From NCBI GenBank assembly GCA_013433145.1, contig CM024172.1:10378053-10442052 (forward strand): 64,000 nt of DNA. The letters are read 5' to 3'. This DNA is from Ascaris suum (lineage: Eukaryota > Nematoda > Chromadorea > Rhabditida > Ascarididae). Positions 14,942 to 27,899 of the stretch are shown one piece after another. Position numbers and translations under genes: made by a program. Within the stretch, counting starts at the first letter, position 1, and each line of letters begins with the position of its first letter. Below the pieces are notes generated by a model. That model saw only the letters and a program-made list of their open reading frames with translations. It had not been told where the DNA came from and did not search any database.

Positions 14942-17662
14942 CTAGAATTTCACTTCAACAACTGTCGGTTGAACGTCTCGTATCACTGTTGTAGAACGAT
15001 ACCTCATAGTGACTTCTTCATTGAGTTTGCCCAATTTGATCGTCATATAGAAAACGGCAAGTAGACCCGATGCGTAGAGAAAAATCATGAATAAGGCGAT
15101 GAATCTAAATGTAAAAATCTACTCATTTTCCAATGATTATCTTTAATATTTCCAAATTTCACACTCATTATCATTGTGTTTAAAAGATGATGCGATGTCT
15201 ATCGAAGTTAAATTTCAACTTCAACGTCATAGAATTCCTTCGAGCATTTCTCGTTATCACAGTTGGTATCATTGAGATAAATAATATCCATATCTCCATC
15301 CCCATTCCCCATCATTAAATCCGACAAAACATTCAGCAAAGTACTTTTAATCATTGTGCTGTAATAGAATGCAAATCAGGAATACGAATTCGATGAGGGA
15401 TGAACGATTCGACGGATTCTTTAGAAATTCCAAACGACAATTTGACTGCATTTAACCTCAATCCATAAATTCGGCAAATCTACGCATCAAAAAAAGTGAA
15501 TTTATTACGGAAACGATCATATAATATACGTTAAAATATAACTTACAATAGCCGCACATATAAACTTGTTAATATTTTGATTTCGATAGTACTATTTAAG
15601 TTTTTATACAAACCAATGTTAGACGCTTTTTCCTTGAGAGCAAATATTATTCTTCACTAGAGGAAAAAAAACAACTGTGAAACTAGTGGATGTGCAATCT
15701 ACATGCACAAGATTTTATGATTGGAGCGCTATACGCACAAAGATTGATAATGAATAAAGCTTTCAAATGAATTTATACGGCATAAATTTAATGACCACAA
15801 TAAAGTTTATATCTACGTGATTTAAGTAATCGATCATTTTTCTCTGCACTATAAAAATCCTCTCTAGCAATAGGGAATCATAGACATGAGACATGTGGTA
15901 TTTAGCCGAAGAAGAAAAACGCCACATATACAATGCAGAAAAGGAATGTGAAGCATATAAGAGGCCTTGAAATATAAAACCTTCATTTAAAAAAAAGATA
16001 TTTTGCGTATGGGGGTCAACTGCTCATAGATAATAAATATAAAAGTTTCGTCGGTCATCACCGATGCAGATGTTTGTGTTTTTTATTAGCCTATGGGACT
16101 ATAACGCCATCCCCTCTGTAAGAGCATCTGCCTGAATAAGAAGCATATGACGACACCAGATAATGATTACTGAAATAGTTAAGCTTAGAAATTTTGCGTC
16201 AATTTTGTCTCTGAACTTCGCCGATCATCATAATCTGCATATGATAGGTACTTCCTCTAGCATTGCCATATGCATGCATTGTGTCCTTTTGCATTCGAAG
16301 AATTGTAGTCACGTTTCGCATCTTTAGTTCGTATAATTAGGCACAAATGTTTTGTGGAAACGTTGCGATGACGATTCTTCTTTGGCATCGTTTATCATTA
16401 TCAAAATGGGTTGTTTCTTTTTCTTCGCGTTTTTCACAATTTTTCTTCCTCAAAAGAATTACATGGATAATTGCGAGATTGAACAAAGGGAAAGCCTCGA
16501 AATTTTGGCCATTGCAAAGCTGGCCATCGAAAAACTTTGGCCATTGGCCATCGAAATTTGACTGACTCATATCAATCCGTCAGCCTCAATTTTCAAGAGA
16601 CTTCCGCCCGTGCAAAGATACTTGAAAAGTTTGATGTTTCGCATAGCACAGTTTTCAGAATGCACAATGAAAACGGCTATAAACCGTTACTTCTATTCCT
16701 TTTAGTAGCCTCTAAAATTATATCTGCCTTAACCGAAATAGGTTTATTGTTATGATTGGAGAGGATTAAGCGTTCGAAGCGGTAGAAGAGTTGCGATGAT
16801 TTTCGTATGGCCGTCAAACTTCATCAGTGGAAATTCTCCCAACTGAGAAGTGAAAGCGTTTAGGGAAAGCGAAATTTCAGAGTCATCACAAAATGGCACA
16901 TCGAGGCACTCATGCAAAAAATCTTCAACACTTTTGGAAGGTTTTTCCCCTCAAAAATCCATACAAAAAATTTGCAATGATCTTCTCAAAAGATAAATAT
17001 ATTAATGAAATTCTTCCGCAGAGGTCTAAGTTGACAAATTTTTCAAGACAGCATTTTCGGCAACCAAAATGTTCAAAAATCTCAATTAACCAACATATTA
17101 GCAACTATCATAATCAATGCCATCGTTTATATGCAAAGCACAATAATATGAGACACCTTTAGATACCTGTAAACTTCACAGCATTAAAATGCCGAAAATT
17201 TCATGTTCACAGGTGATTGTTTTGGAATCTATTTGATAAGTTCGTAATAGGTGTCAGCAATTCGCGATTATGTTTACTCGTCGATTTTTCGATGGATTTC
17301 CTCAGCATAGAGTATTCCGTATTCTCAAGCTTCTACTTGAAAATTCCTTTGCAGGTTGGACGTATGCACTCAACTCTTCCTATGCCGATCACAAGTTCTC
17401 CTTATACAGTTGTTTTCGTATATCCTCTGCAGTTGCTTACCATATCATAGAACGAGTCAATGAGCAAATCAAGAATTCAAAAGAAAAAACCTTACCCAGT
17501 CATGAAATAGAAGAGAACGGTATGATGCTGCGCGTATATCAAATAGACTAGTGAATAGCACATGAGAATCCCTGTTGCGGCGAGCAATTGTGCATTCGTT
17601 AAAGGACAGAATTTCCATGTATGAATGGACACCGTGTCCAAATGCGATGAGCTATCAAGCAT
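14942..17662 (-). CDS. Small membrane protein, two exons, 109 residues
   Basis: The first coding exon is 17662-17496 and the last is 15104-14942. The donor GG/GTAAGG and the acceptor ACATTTAG join in phase (GG+A gives Gly), for 330 coding bases including the stop. A TTCAG acceptor at 17676-17674 sits 11 bases before the ATG and could be a spliced-leader site. The protein has hydrophobic segments at about residues 23-42 (LLAATGILMCYSLVYLIYA) and about 48-75 (FIALFMIFLYASGLLAVFY), then a charged tail (KLGKLNEEV...VEVKF). The intron of about 2.4 kb is long for this gene size. A further in-phase exon may be hidden in it, which would give the four-segment topology common in small nematode membrane proteins. 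The family is not identified. Confidence 0.45.
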
Positions 17663-20600
17663 TAGGTCTTTTGCTGAATTCACTTACACCCCATTCGCTT
17701 CTTTCGCAAATCCGCTGTAAAATACTCTAAATTTACATTTCAGCAATCATAACGGCAATAAAATAATAACGCAACATTCCAACTGCAGTGGGGGATAAAA
17801 TATTCTACAACAAAGTTGAATTGTCAGTTTTGCATTTGCTAAAGACTTCTATCTCTTTGTATCACTAAGATATTCCTCAAAAAAACGCTATATGCGCTAA
17901 GAATAAAACGTGAATGTTGAGGGATAAAATCGTATTCTCCACATTTCATACCACTAGAAAAATTGCCGAGTGCATCGAAGGATTTGTGACAATGTAATTG
18001 CAAAAATTATTGATGGCTTTCATTAAATTCCAATAGAACGTCGGTAACAAAGTAAGGATTTATAGGTGTGCTATCAGAAAGAATCGACGATTTGTGATTT
18101 ATGAGTAAGTGATTTATCGCCGAAAGGTCTAATGACGATTTCTTATCAGCGCAATGTGAGGAGTGAAACAACTTCTTACATGAACAATTGACGAGTAGCC
18201 GAATACTCATCGGCCGTTATCATAGGCTTCTCGGGCAAATGCTTTAGTGGATATTTGCGGTGTCAACTGCTGGGATTTGCAAATAAAAAAAAAAAACTAA
18301 CAGCTGGCACTACGGACTCCAAATAAATGCATTGTAAAATTGTGACGTTCATCGGCTCATCTTCAAAGATTTACTATTGTCACATGGCAATCAGATAGCA
18401 AATCGCTTGGTTGATACGTTGTAAAATATGCAAATTTCATTAATTGAAGTGATAGTTAAAATATCTCTAGGGAAAGAAAAAAAAATACACAACAAGAGCA
18501 ATTGCTACACTATTCGATTCATAACGTTTCCGCAAGTGAATATTTCTCTGCGATTTTTTCCTAAAGAGGAGGCGGACGGAATAAAAAAAAAAAAGAATAA
18601 CACATCAGCGAACCGCATATGACACTAAATTTTACGATTCTATTTATCATAATTATGAATAAATATGACGATAAAACATGATAAAAGTTGAATCAAGAAT
18701 TTCACCAAAACGATTGTATATGGAATTTTTCGACTGAGAAACTTTTTTCCAATTTTTCACCGATCGAATCACCTTCAAGTGTACTTAAATTTTTTAGCAC
18801 ATTTATTTTTTAAATTTGTTGGCAATTTGATGAAGTAACTTGAAAGTTGATATAGCAATTGCCAACTATGTTAACGATGCTCATTAAATTTTGCGACGAT
18901 ATTATAGTTTCTAAGCATTTATTACATGAAATAAAGCGCATGTAAATGCACATTGATAACGTATCGGCCATAATACGCATATGGGATTTAAACGTGCAAA
19001 AATTTCTTTAAAGATCTCCGCAATTGGCATTAGAATTTTTTAGCGTAAAGCGATGGAGATTAATTCTTGTGGATGTGAGAGTTTTTTTTTTGTTTAGTTG
19101 CTGATCACTTCTGCGCATTTCCACATTGAAATTAATTCGAGCACGAAAGTATCGATAGTTTATACCCTTATGTTTTGAGGAAATATTTTTGAATAGCGGT
19201 CATATTGGGTGATAAAATGAAGCAGATCGATTCATGAAAATATAATAAAAACTAAAATAGAATAAAAAAAGAGAAGAAGATCGATATGGCGATGAAGTAA
19301 AAACAAATGAAAATTTTGCTTATCCAAGCAAACATATTCTACAAAAACTTCGTAAAGCTTTCGTTTTAATGAAAAAAAAAATGATATACAAATAAACTTG
19401 AATAAAAATTCAAAAACCTCAAAAAAAAGAGAACGTTAAATGTGCACGAAACAATCCTCATATCAATCGCAATAGAAAGGACTAATAGCGTTTCTTATTA
19501 TTAGCGATCAATGTACTTCGCTAGCAGTAAATCAACTCAAATTACATTCTTTGTAGAATTTTGTAGAAAGCATTGAGAAAAGGGTAAAATTTCAATGGCA
19601 TCTTTCAAAGAACGTAGAAATTATTTCAAACTTATGAAACCTGCACACACACAATGTTGAAATAGGCAAACGGACAGCTCATATTTTCATCGGCATGAAT
19701 GCGAAAAAGTGGAATTTTAATCGATCATCGTAATATCGATATAAATTCAATTTCGTTGTTTTGCTCACATTTTACTCCCGAATGTCACGAAACTAGAAAT
19801 ATTTGTGCTAAGTGTTGAGAATTTTCTTATTGAGTGATTAGTGTTCGTTTTTTTTTTTTTTTTATTTTTGACTATTCGCCTATGTTCAACTTTTCAACGC
19901 AAAGGAGCAATTTGCAGTCGCAAATAAAAAATATATATGTAAATTAACATAAATATAGATATAAATAGAGATAGACATGAAAATAGAGAAAAATAAATGA
20001 ATAAAGAAGTTATTAAATAAGTGAATGTATAATTACTAAATGAACATATATACCTATCACTCAGAAAGTTCCTAGATTCGATACAATTCGTCGCACTGAT
20101 ATAAAAGGCTGAGAGGCATTTTTGCTAAAAATATTTAGTTGCACTCAAAATTCTCGGTCGTCTCAAAAAGAGATAAATGATTTCGCTGACATATCATTAG
20201 CAGGCGACTGCATACGTTGACATTAATTTCATACGCCAATTGTGGAAGTTCTCATGCGAATTCATTTTCTCATGCGAAGCTCCTTCAGTTGGGAATAAGT
20301 GTTTAAAAATGGTAAAAAAGTTGTTAACTACCTATTTGGTAATGGTAAGATCGAATCTAATGAAACCATAGAAGCTGAAATATGTAAATTTCTTCAAATC
20401 ATCCATGAATCGGAAGAAAACTTGAATATAAGTAGCTGAAAGGTGAATGAATAATCGAAATTTGTGAGAAAGCTAGTTTAATCGAAATCGGTAGGACGTG
20501 ATGCTCTTACATTGCCACATGGGGAGGAAAATTTTGTGCATTTTTTCATGCATTCTCTCTCCGTAATCTCTATGTTTGGCGAATAATGCGATCATCAGCG

Positions 20601-20806
20601 ATAAATGATCGTTTCTCCATTTCGAATTGGGTTATGATTTTCACCTTTATAATGACACATGAATTATTCCGTTCGGAAAGCGTCTCTCTCCGTAATCTAG
20701 GGTTATGATTTTTCACTTTTTGCACAATTGCAGCATTTTATTTTTTTGAAAATACTTTCGCTAACACTGAACACTGGATTTTACACGAATATATATTTTC
20801 CAGGTT

Positions 20807-20810
<4 letters not shown>
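17663..20810. other. Gene-poor AT-rich stretch
   Basis: I see no exon I can support. A duplicated pair (TCTCTCTCCGTAATCT followed by GGGTTATGATTTT) occurs at 20553-20644 and 20682-20715. This points to local duplication. Confidence 0.5.

Positions 20811-20903
<93 letters not shown>
20811..20903. repeat. (TA)n microsatellite, about 93 bp
   Basis: Pure alternating AT. It is the second of six such arrays in the window. Confidence 0.98.
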
Positions 20904-20905
<2 letters not shown>

Positions 20906-21428
20906 TTTTTGTAATTGGGAAGTACCTACATGTTACTTCGAGAGATTTTTTCCTTCAATCAGCTTTAAGAGCATTTTTGCTATTCCCGACAACGAAAGAA
21001 TTATACGAGATTGAAGGCTGATTAAAGTCTCCCGTATCATTTTAGATTTTAAACGATTGAAATCGCAGCATTTTCAATGGCGTTTCTCAATGAATTCAAA
21101 GTGAGAAAAAAGTTCGAATTTTACTAAGTGTTAAGAGTATTTTGAGTGTTTATTTTTATAGATTTACCAAAAATACTGAATGCAAATATCGCATCAGATT
21201 TGACAACTGTTAAATAAAGGTGAATCTTTTCATTTATCTGCATTTAATTGATAATTACCCCTCTTTATTTCTGCTCACAAAGCGTCGAAACTTTCATCTT
21301 GCGTTCAGTCGAAATGCTTGTGTCATATAGTACAATTTTTTTGATAAGGTACCTCGGAAAAAAGTTCTTTTGCATACGGTTCACCACAATTCTAGTAATT
21401 TCTACTGTAATCTGTAAAATGTACTGTT

Positions 21429-21431
<3 letters not shown>

Positions 21432-21509
<78 letters not shown>
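21432..21509. repeat. (TA)n microsatellite, about 78 bp
   Basis: Pure alternating AT, only about 530 bp from the preceding array. Flanking minus-strand open frames between 21510 and 21785 contain donor- and acceptor-like sites, but I could not build a phase-consistent exon. Confidence 0.98.
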
Positions 21510-21514
<5 letters not shown>

Positions 21515-21899
21515 TAGATTGGATAAAGTGGATGTATGTATAAACATTGATAACGACGGAAAGAATGAGTCATAAACGGTGGCTGGAATATGCCACAGCT
21601 GCTGCTGCCGTGGTAGTTGCTCACGCGTATCGTTCAACTGACCAATCGGTCTTGTTATCAATGAAGAGCAAAATATATGAAGTAATGCCCTCATATTTGG
21701 AGTAATCCGATCATCACAAAATATGCGAACTCTAACGCAATCTTCATTGGATATAAAGTTGAACCTATCGAACAAAGAGAAAAACACAAATAAAATCCCA
21801 CAAATATGGCATCGACCGTAAAGATGAGTTCATGTCTTTAGCGATATCTCACTGATATATTGTTTGTTTAACGTTGAATACGACAACAAAAATTGAAAC

Positions 21900-22450
21900 T
21901 AGCTATTGCACTCGTCGAACGTGGTGAAAACAACGATAAAATCAAGTTGGATATGAGCAAAGAAAAAAATGACTTTATGGCGACATGATTTCGCCTCATA
22001 CGAGCGTCAGCAGCAAAGTAAACGAATATCAAGGTGAAAAACTGCATACCTATTCGCTGAATTTACGCGCACAAATGGACATAAACGACAAGATTAATGC
22101 GATCTAGTGGATTGAAACGAGTGAAGTGAAGCAGAGCTATCCACTAACAGTTACGCAATTGGGATAACGGCACTTTCAACGAAATGAGAGGCTGTCATGC
22201 GCTACGAACAATGGGATACCGGCGGAACGTGTCCGTCTCTATATCGAACTGAACACTATCTGGTAGCTGTTCACAGTGGTCATGTAAACGATTCCGCCCT
22301 AATAAACATCACGGACTGGAACTTCCCATCGGCGGAATTCAACAATAGCGAAAGCACAGCAGATACGGAGCAAGTTATGAGTATTTTTTGAGTTTTTTCT
22401 TCAAAGACCGGCAACGAGCGTAACCAGGCTTTGCTCTGGAGCGTATTGAT
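21900..22450 (+). other. GC-richer patch with coding-like frames, possibly decayed gene
   Basis: The plus strand shows successive coding-like stretches in different frames. One is hydrophilic and lies at about 22000-22100. Another, at 22197-22391, is 64 codons with four N-glycosylation-type motifs. They are broken by stops and frame changes without convincing splice sites. The pattern would fit a pseudogene, but GC-rich patches also keep frames open by chance. Confidence 0.25.
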
Positions 22451-23020
22451 GCTTTGTGCATGAAACTGTAATAGAAATGCATCTTCAGCAGTAATTCAAT
22501 TTCACGGTTTTCATTCAACGTTTTGCTTAAATTGCATGCACAACGCTAATGAAGACAACATTGCGTCTGTACATAGAAGCGCATTAACGCGAGCATGTCT
22601 TTGTCTGATTGTCCATTAGCGCTCCGATTTGGCCACAGTTGATTCTAGTGATGCGAAATTTGGTCAATATATTGTACATCAAAGACCGAGCACTCATAGA
22701 ATCTTTCATTCAGATTCATTCGTTTTGAAATGGTCCCTTAATGCAGCATAAAAATATGGATGCATTTAATATGGATTCCACTTTATTTTTATAACGATCG
22801 AATCATAAGACGATAATCTCTTGTAGAAGGTTTGTACGATTGATTTAGCAAAGAAATGAAAGAATCAATACAATTGTTTTATTATTTATAGGCAACTGAT
22901 TTGATCGTATAATTACTTAAGCACATATTGTGTTATCTTTTCATGCATTTTTCTTTTATTGCTGTTTTCACATTTTCTTTGCAAAATTATACCTGACAAA
23001 GAATGAAAAGTAAACAAACA

Positions 23021-23165
<145 letters not shown>

Positions 23166-23718
23166 CGCATATTTCTCTTAGTTCCGATCACATCATTTGT
23201 GGCTTTTCAAATCAGTGAAAGTAGGGCATTCCAAATGAGCATGTATCTCGTTTTCATTCGACGCTTCACATTCGCGACGATTAACAGCAAGATCTCTTCT
23301 GTCAAACTCGTAGCTTTTATTATATGAGTGAGCTAAATAAGATGGCTATGAGGGTTAAATAGAGACTGATTGTTGTGTCGCCTCACGTATACACCTAACG
23401 ACAACAAAGAAATCGGCATTGCACTTAATGATTCATTTCTAATATTTTTCTTCCGGCTTATATATTTCCTCTGTTTGTGTAACACAATAAATGCACTTTA
23501 ACTCGTTTTGAGGCAAGTCAATTTATCTATAAAGTGACCGTAAGTAACTTCGCATTGCACATAACGACCGCAAATTATGAGAGTACAATAAAACTGCTTT
23601 TGAAGTGGTGACTAATTGAAGAATTCCTCAACAACCGGATTTGATTGCGGATGCAATTATTATTATCAGAGTGAAAATGTTTGAATCGCCGTAAGTCAAT
23701 AAACTTTCTCAGAACGTT

Positions 23719-23792
23719 GAAATAAATAAATAAGCAAATGGATAGCTAAATAAATAAATAAATAGGTAAATAAATAAATAAATAAATAAATA
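23719..23792. repeat. (AAAT)n microsatellite
   Basis: Imperfect AAAT tetranucleotide repeat interrupted by short unique bases around 23730-23745 and 23764. Confidence 0.9.
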
Positions 23793-26295
23793 CTTGACAA
23801 ATAACAAATAGGCAAAATAATTTATTTAATAACTCTCAGTCCTCTTCATTTATAATTGTCTGCATCACAGTTTAAATGAATGCTCGATTTTTTTAATATA
23901 TATATCTCGACGATATAAAATAAATGCAAGAGATTTCAGTAGAGATGGCACAAAATGCACTCTTCGCTATTTCCTCACCACATCGGGGTAAGTTAACTTG
24001 CCAACAATTGCTGACGTTATACACAATATCATGCATTCCATTCAACTTGCTTATTCCACTACTGCCTACAGTAATTGTGTTTCGAAATGAATCAACCTGT
24101 TAGCGTAAGAGGGAGGAGAGTATTGAATAGGGAATTGCATCTTGTCATGTGTCGTTGGCAATTAGCCAGTACTGTTGAAATGCTGAAATTGCTTTAGTGC
24201 TAAAAGAAAGATGCATTCTGGAAACATCCAGTTCTTTTTGATAAAGTTTTTAACGTAGACCGCATAAAAATTATCATTTTATCCCTCTCCGTGATTAAGT
24301 TGCAAACGGTTTTTCACATCCGTTGGAGAGGGTTAAGGGATGATGGGACAATATTAACGCAGCTGGAACCACTAAATTCGGTATATGAGAGCACCTCATG
24401 GCTATATTAGGCCTATCAATTATACAACTTTAGCGTTAATGGTTTTTGAATTGAATTCACCGAATATTCTAACAAGCACCTATGCATACATAAACAACTC
24501 ATAAAAACGACTTGGCCAAAATGTTCTTTGCAAATGAGTTTGCTGCTGATCAAATTTATATGTTTCGGATTACAGCCGTGAAGAGCTGCCAATTCCCTTT
24601 TCCTTCTTAACATTTTTGTCGTCGGCTTTTCAAAGTGTTGACCGTGATCTATGATATGTCCAAACATCAAGTGATCTAATTTCGCATTTATCGATTATTA
24701 TACCTCAGGGAATTAATTCCTCAATCATCGATAAATTGTGACGTCTTTAATAGTAAAGATAATATCAGATCTGTCTCATATTTTAATTGTTGAGGAGTGA
24801 TAACGTTAACCAATATAAATTAATTGTACCGCTTGGAAAATCGAAGATGTAAGTTTGGATTATCTTTCGAGCAGTGTTCTCACTCGCTAGGAAACGATGC
24901 TTCTAATACGTATATGATAATATATTATTTGCTTCGTGAGAAATCAACTCTCTTGATGCATGAAATCGGGTTGAATGAAATGCACGTCAATTGAACAATG
25001 AATTATTCGTGCATAAGGCACTTCAACTTGCGAAGCGTTTTCATCAAGAACAACATGCTCAAAAGGTAAACCGTGCAACGCTATAAGAACATAATTGAAA
25101 AAAAAAATTGTTTTCTTTATGCGTGACCTCATTCCCTCCATGTGAACATGATTTCTATGCATGAGGCGGACAAAGAACGAATACTATGAGAGAAGTCCGA
25201 TTGTCTAGGACACCTTGATCACCTCTTTATTTAAAGTACCATAATTATGACTACAAAGCTTTTGTGAATACCATGGGACATAGCTGGTTCATGTGGTTTT
25301 CAACAGATTCGGCTGTTGAAGAACGGTTGCTTTATATTACAGTTATGCTTTTCGGAGCGGCCTTCACAAAAGGAAGCAGAATGCCTACAAAAAATGAATT
25401 AAAGCTAAAAAAAAGAATAATACCCCCGAAAATGCCCATGATGCACGAATTACAGAAAGAGAGGCTATGTTTTGAGGAAGAACGCGAAGAGAAAGAGCAT
25501 ATAAAATGCACACATATGTTGGTAGAAATATTAAAATCCACTTTTGATGAATCTTGATGAAGCGATTCGCGTCAGATGTTCGACACGAAAAGATTGAATA
25601 AATAAAGGATAGTGCCAAAGCGGATGGTACCACATTTGTATTATGCATTTGGCTCGCCTAATCAATCAGTTTCATTTTATCATCGTTGATGAAAATGAAT
25701 ATAATTGCGTCATATTTCAAGTGATTCAAATGTCCCTGCAAAATATGTACAAACGTCACTTTTCTTTGACTTGACCGATCTATGCAAAAAAGACGCAGTT
25801 TTCTTGAATCTGTAAATGCCTACAGTTCCTTGCGGATTCGGCATATCAGTATACTGTATGGTACAAAAGGCTTGGTACATTCAAGTTGCTTCTTGAACTT
25901 AGAAAATGCATAATACTGTTTCACAGTGTTCTCAATCGAAACATTTTCAAACGCTGTTGCAATGTTTTTGGAGCTCTTTATAGCAAACCAAAGCTCACCT
26001 ACCTGTATATATATTGGGCGAGTGCATATGGGTTTACGTGTGTATCAGTCTGTGCAGGTGCATACAGGTATGATTGTGTTCAGTGGTTTCAACTCCAAAA
26101 TGGCTATCGTTAATGTCACATGCTTTCACGCACATAATATAACCTATAAGATGATCCATCCATTGCATTGACCTGTCAGGATCTCATTGGACTGTGGACA
26201 CTTACAAACGCTCAACTATTTGCGTGCGTTTTGGGACCAGTTAGGTAAAAGTTCTCAGCCTTTTCGGAATGGCATTGTACATAAAATAACAGCAG

Positions 26296-27768
26296 GTCGT
26301 TTGGAAATTCTGCAAAGTTATCTTTCCTAGGATAAAAGCCTTAAGCTGATCTATTTTCAATCATAGAAACTTCCAAGGTGTCTAATTTACTATAGAAATC
26401 GAAGGATGTCGGTTAGCTACAAATCTCAGCGCATCATTGCGCTTTTTTATTTTTAATTTGCATATAGTTCACATTGCTGGTGACCTGATGATTAGGACTA
26501 TAAATTAGCAGACGGTGGCGCTTCTTCAGGCAAGACATTCGACTTGCTTTGTGCAAGTTTAATTTCAATAAAACTGAGCAGTACGACTCAGTAACAAATA
26601 AAAAAAATTCTTCTAACAAAAACATCAAATAGTAGACACCGATAATCGTTTGATGATGGCAACGAGCCTATAAACGTTGCCAATGGCAATTAGTTTCCGC
26701 ATAAACATATGATGATGAAACGAGTTCACTTTATAGATCGTAAATTGCAGAAAAGAACGCTGCAACAAACATTTGTTGACGTAATGAAACAAAACTCGTT
26801 GTTGCGATTTGTTCATTCGCATTGAAATCAAAGAAACACTGCTCAAACAAGGTACAAGCAACTTAAGTGGAATTAGAAAAAACAAACGCGTGAAATGCTT
26901 GAGTAATAGTGTAGAACTTGTTAGTCAGGAATCTCTATGCGCTCTGAAATTGTGCACACTTTTTCGGAGACATAGAGAATTGACAGTTGCTGATTGCTTA
27001 CTTTTCCACTAGGAATGAATGCCAGTTCGGAAATTCTGCGAGGCTATCTAGCATAGGATAAAAGCTTTGAGGTGATCTACTTTCAATCATACACACTTCC
27101 AAGCCGTCGAACTTACTACAGAAATCGAGGGATGTCCTCCAGCCGATGGAGTTAACGAATTCCAATATTTCGGTACATGCAAAATTCAATGAAAAGGTAG
27201 GATCATAAGCGTAGTGATTTTACAGCTACAGCCAATTTAGCGATTCACTATCTATACTTAAAGATCTTTTTGAGTTAGCAATAAAATATTTTACAAGAAA
27301 CGTAGTCTTCGTCTTAAATTTTTTAAATGTTTGCCAACAACAATTAGAGCAAATTTATGCAAGATGAAAATCGCCTACTAATGAGGGTTCAGAAACTATC
27401 TATCTCGTAGATTTTCTCTTGAAAGATGTCGCCACTTCACAATGAGTCACTCATAAATACAGAAAAATAATTTTTGCCACTGCAAGGAAGGTGTCGCGAA
27501 GCGATGACGGAAGCTGTTCACCTAAACAAGAGGATGGGCAGCGAACGACTAAATGGCAACTAAGCGATAAAAGGGCATCTGATTTAAAGCCTTCGATGAA
27601 TGGACGAACGTATGGCTTCAACCGATGAATGGCGGGTGCACAGCTATAACTGTCTAATGGTTGAAGAAACGGATGTCGAATCGTGAAAAGCTTGCACTTT
27701 TTGTTTCTTGAAGATAGTTCAAATGTGAGAAGATTCCCTTTTGCATCCCTATTGAAGAAGTGTCTCAA
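26296..27768 (-). pseudogene. Decayed coding-like region with an internal duplicated segment
   Basis: A segment of about 111 bp occurs at about 27024-27137 and again at about 26297-26410, same orientation, with about 83% identity by hand count. Read on the minus strand, the 27.1 kb copy is open (core residues SLDFCSKFDGLEVCMIES) and ends at a GTAAGC donor-like site. The 26.3 kb copy has the same frame with a TAA inside it. A further open frame of 105 codons lies upstream at 27768-27451. I could not find acceptors that would make this a working gene, so I call it a relic or paralogue pair. The family is unknown. Confidence 0.35.
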
Positions 27769-27861
27769 ATGTGAAAATCTTGCAGCTGCATGTGTATAAG
27801 CGTGTGCTTAATAGTTGCTTTTTTTCACTTTCCTCTCCTTCAGTCATGCATCATACGTGTT

Positions 27862-27882
27862 CCCCCCCCCCCCCCCCCCCCC
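27862..27882. repeat. Poly-C tract (C21)
   Basis: Twenty-one C residues on the plus strand, the longest of four poly-C runs in the window. Confidence 0.97.
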
Positions 27883-27899
27883 ATATGAATCAATCAAGT

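Noticed and set aside
25264..25557. Plus-strand frame of about 95 codons with a Glu-rich helical end
   Set aside because: It looks somewhat coding-like, but about ten frames of this size are expected by chance, and no splice site or trans-splice acceptor supports it.
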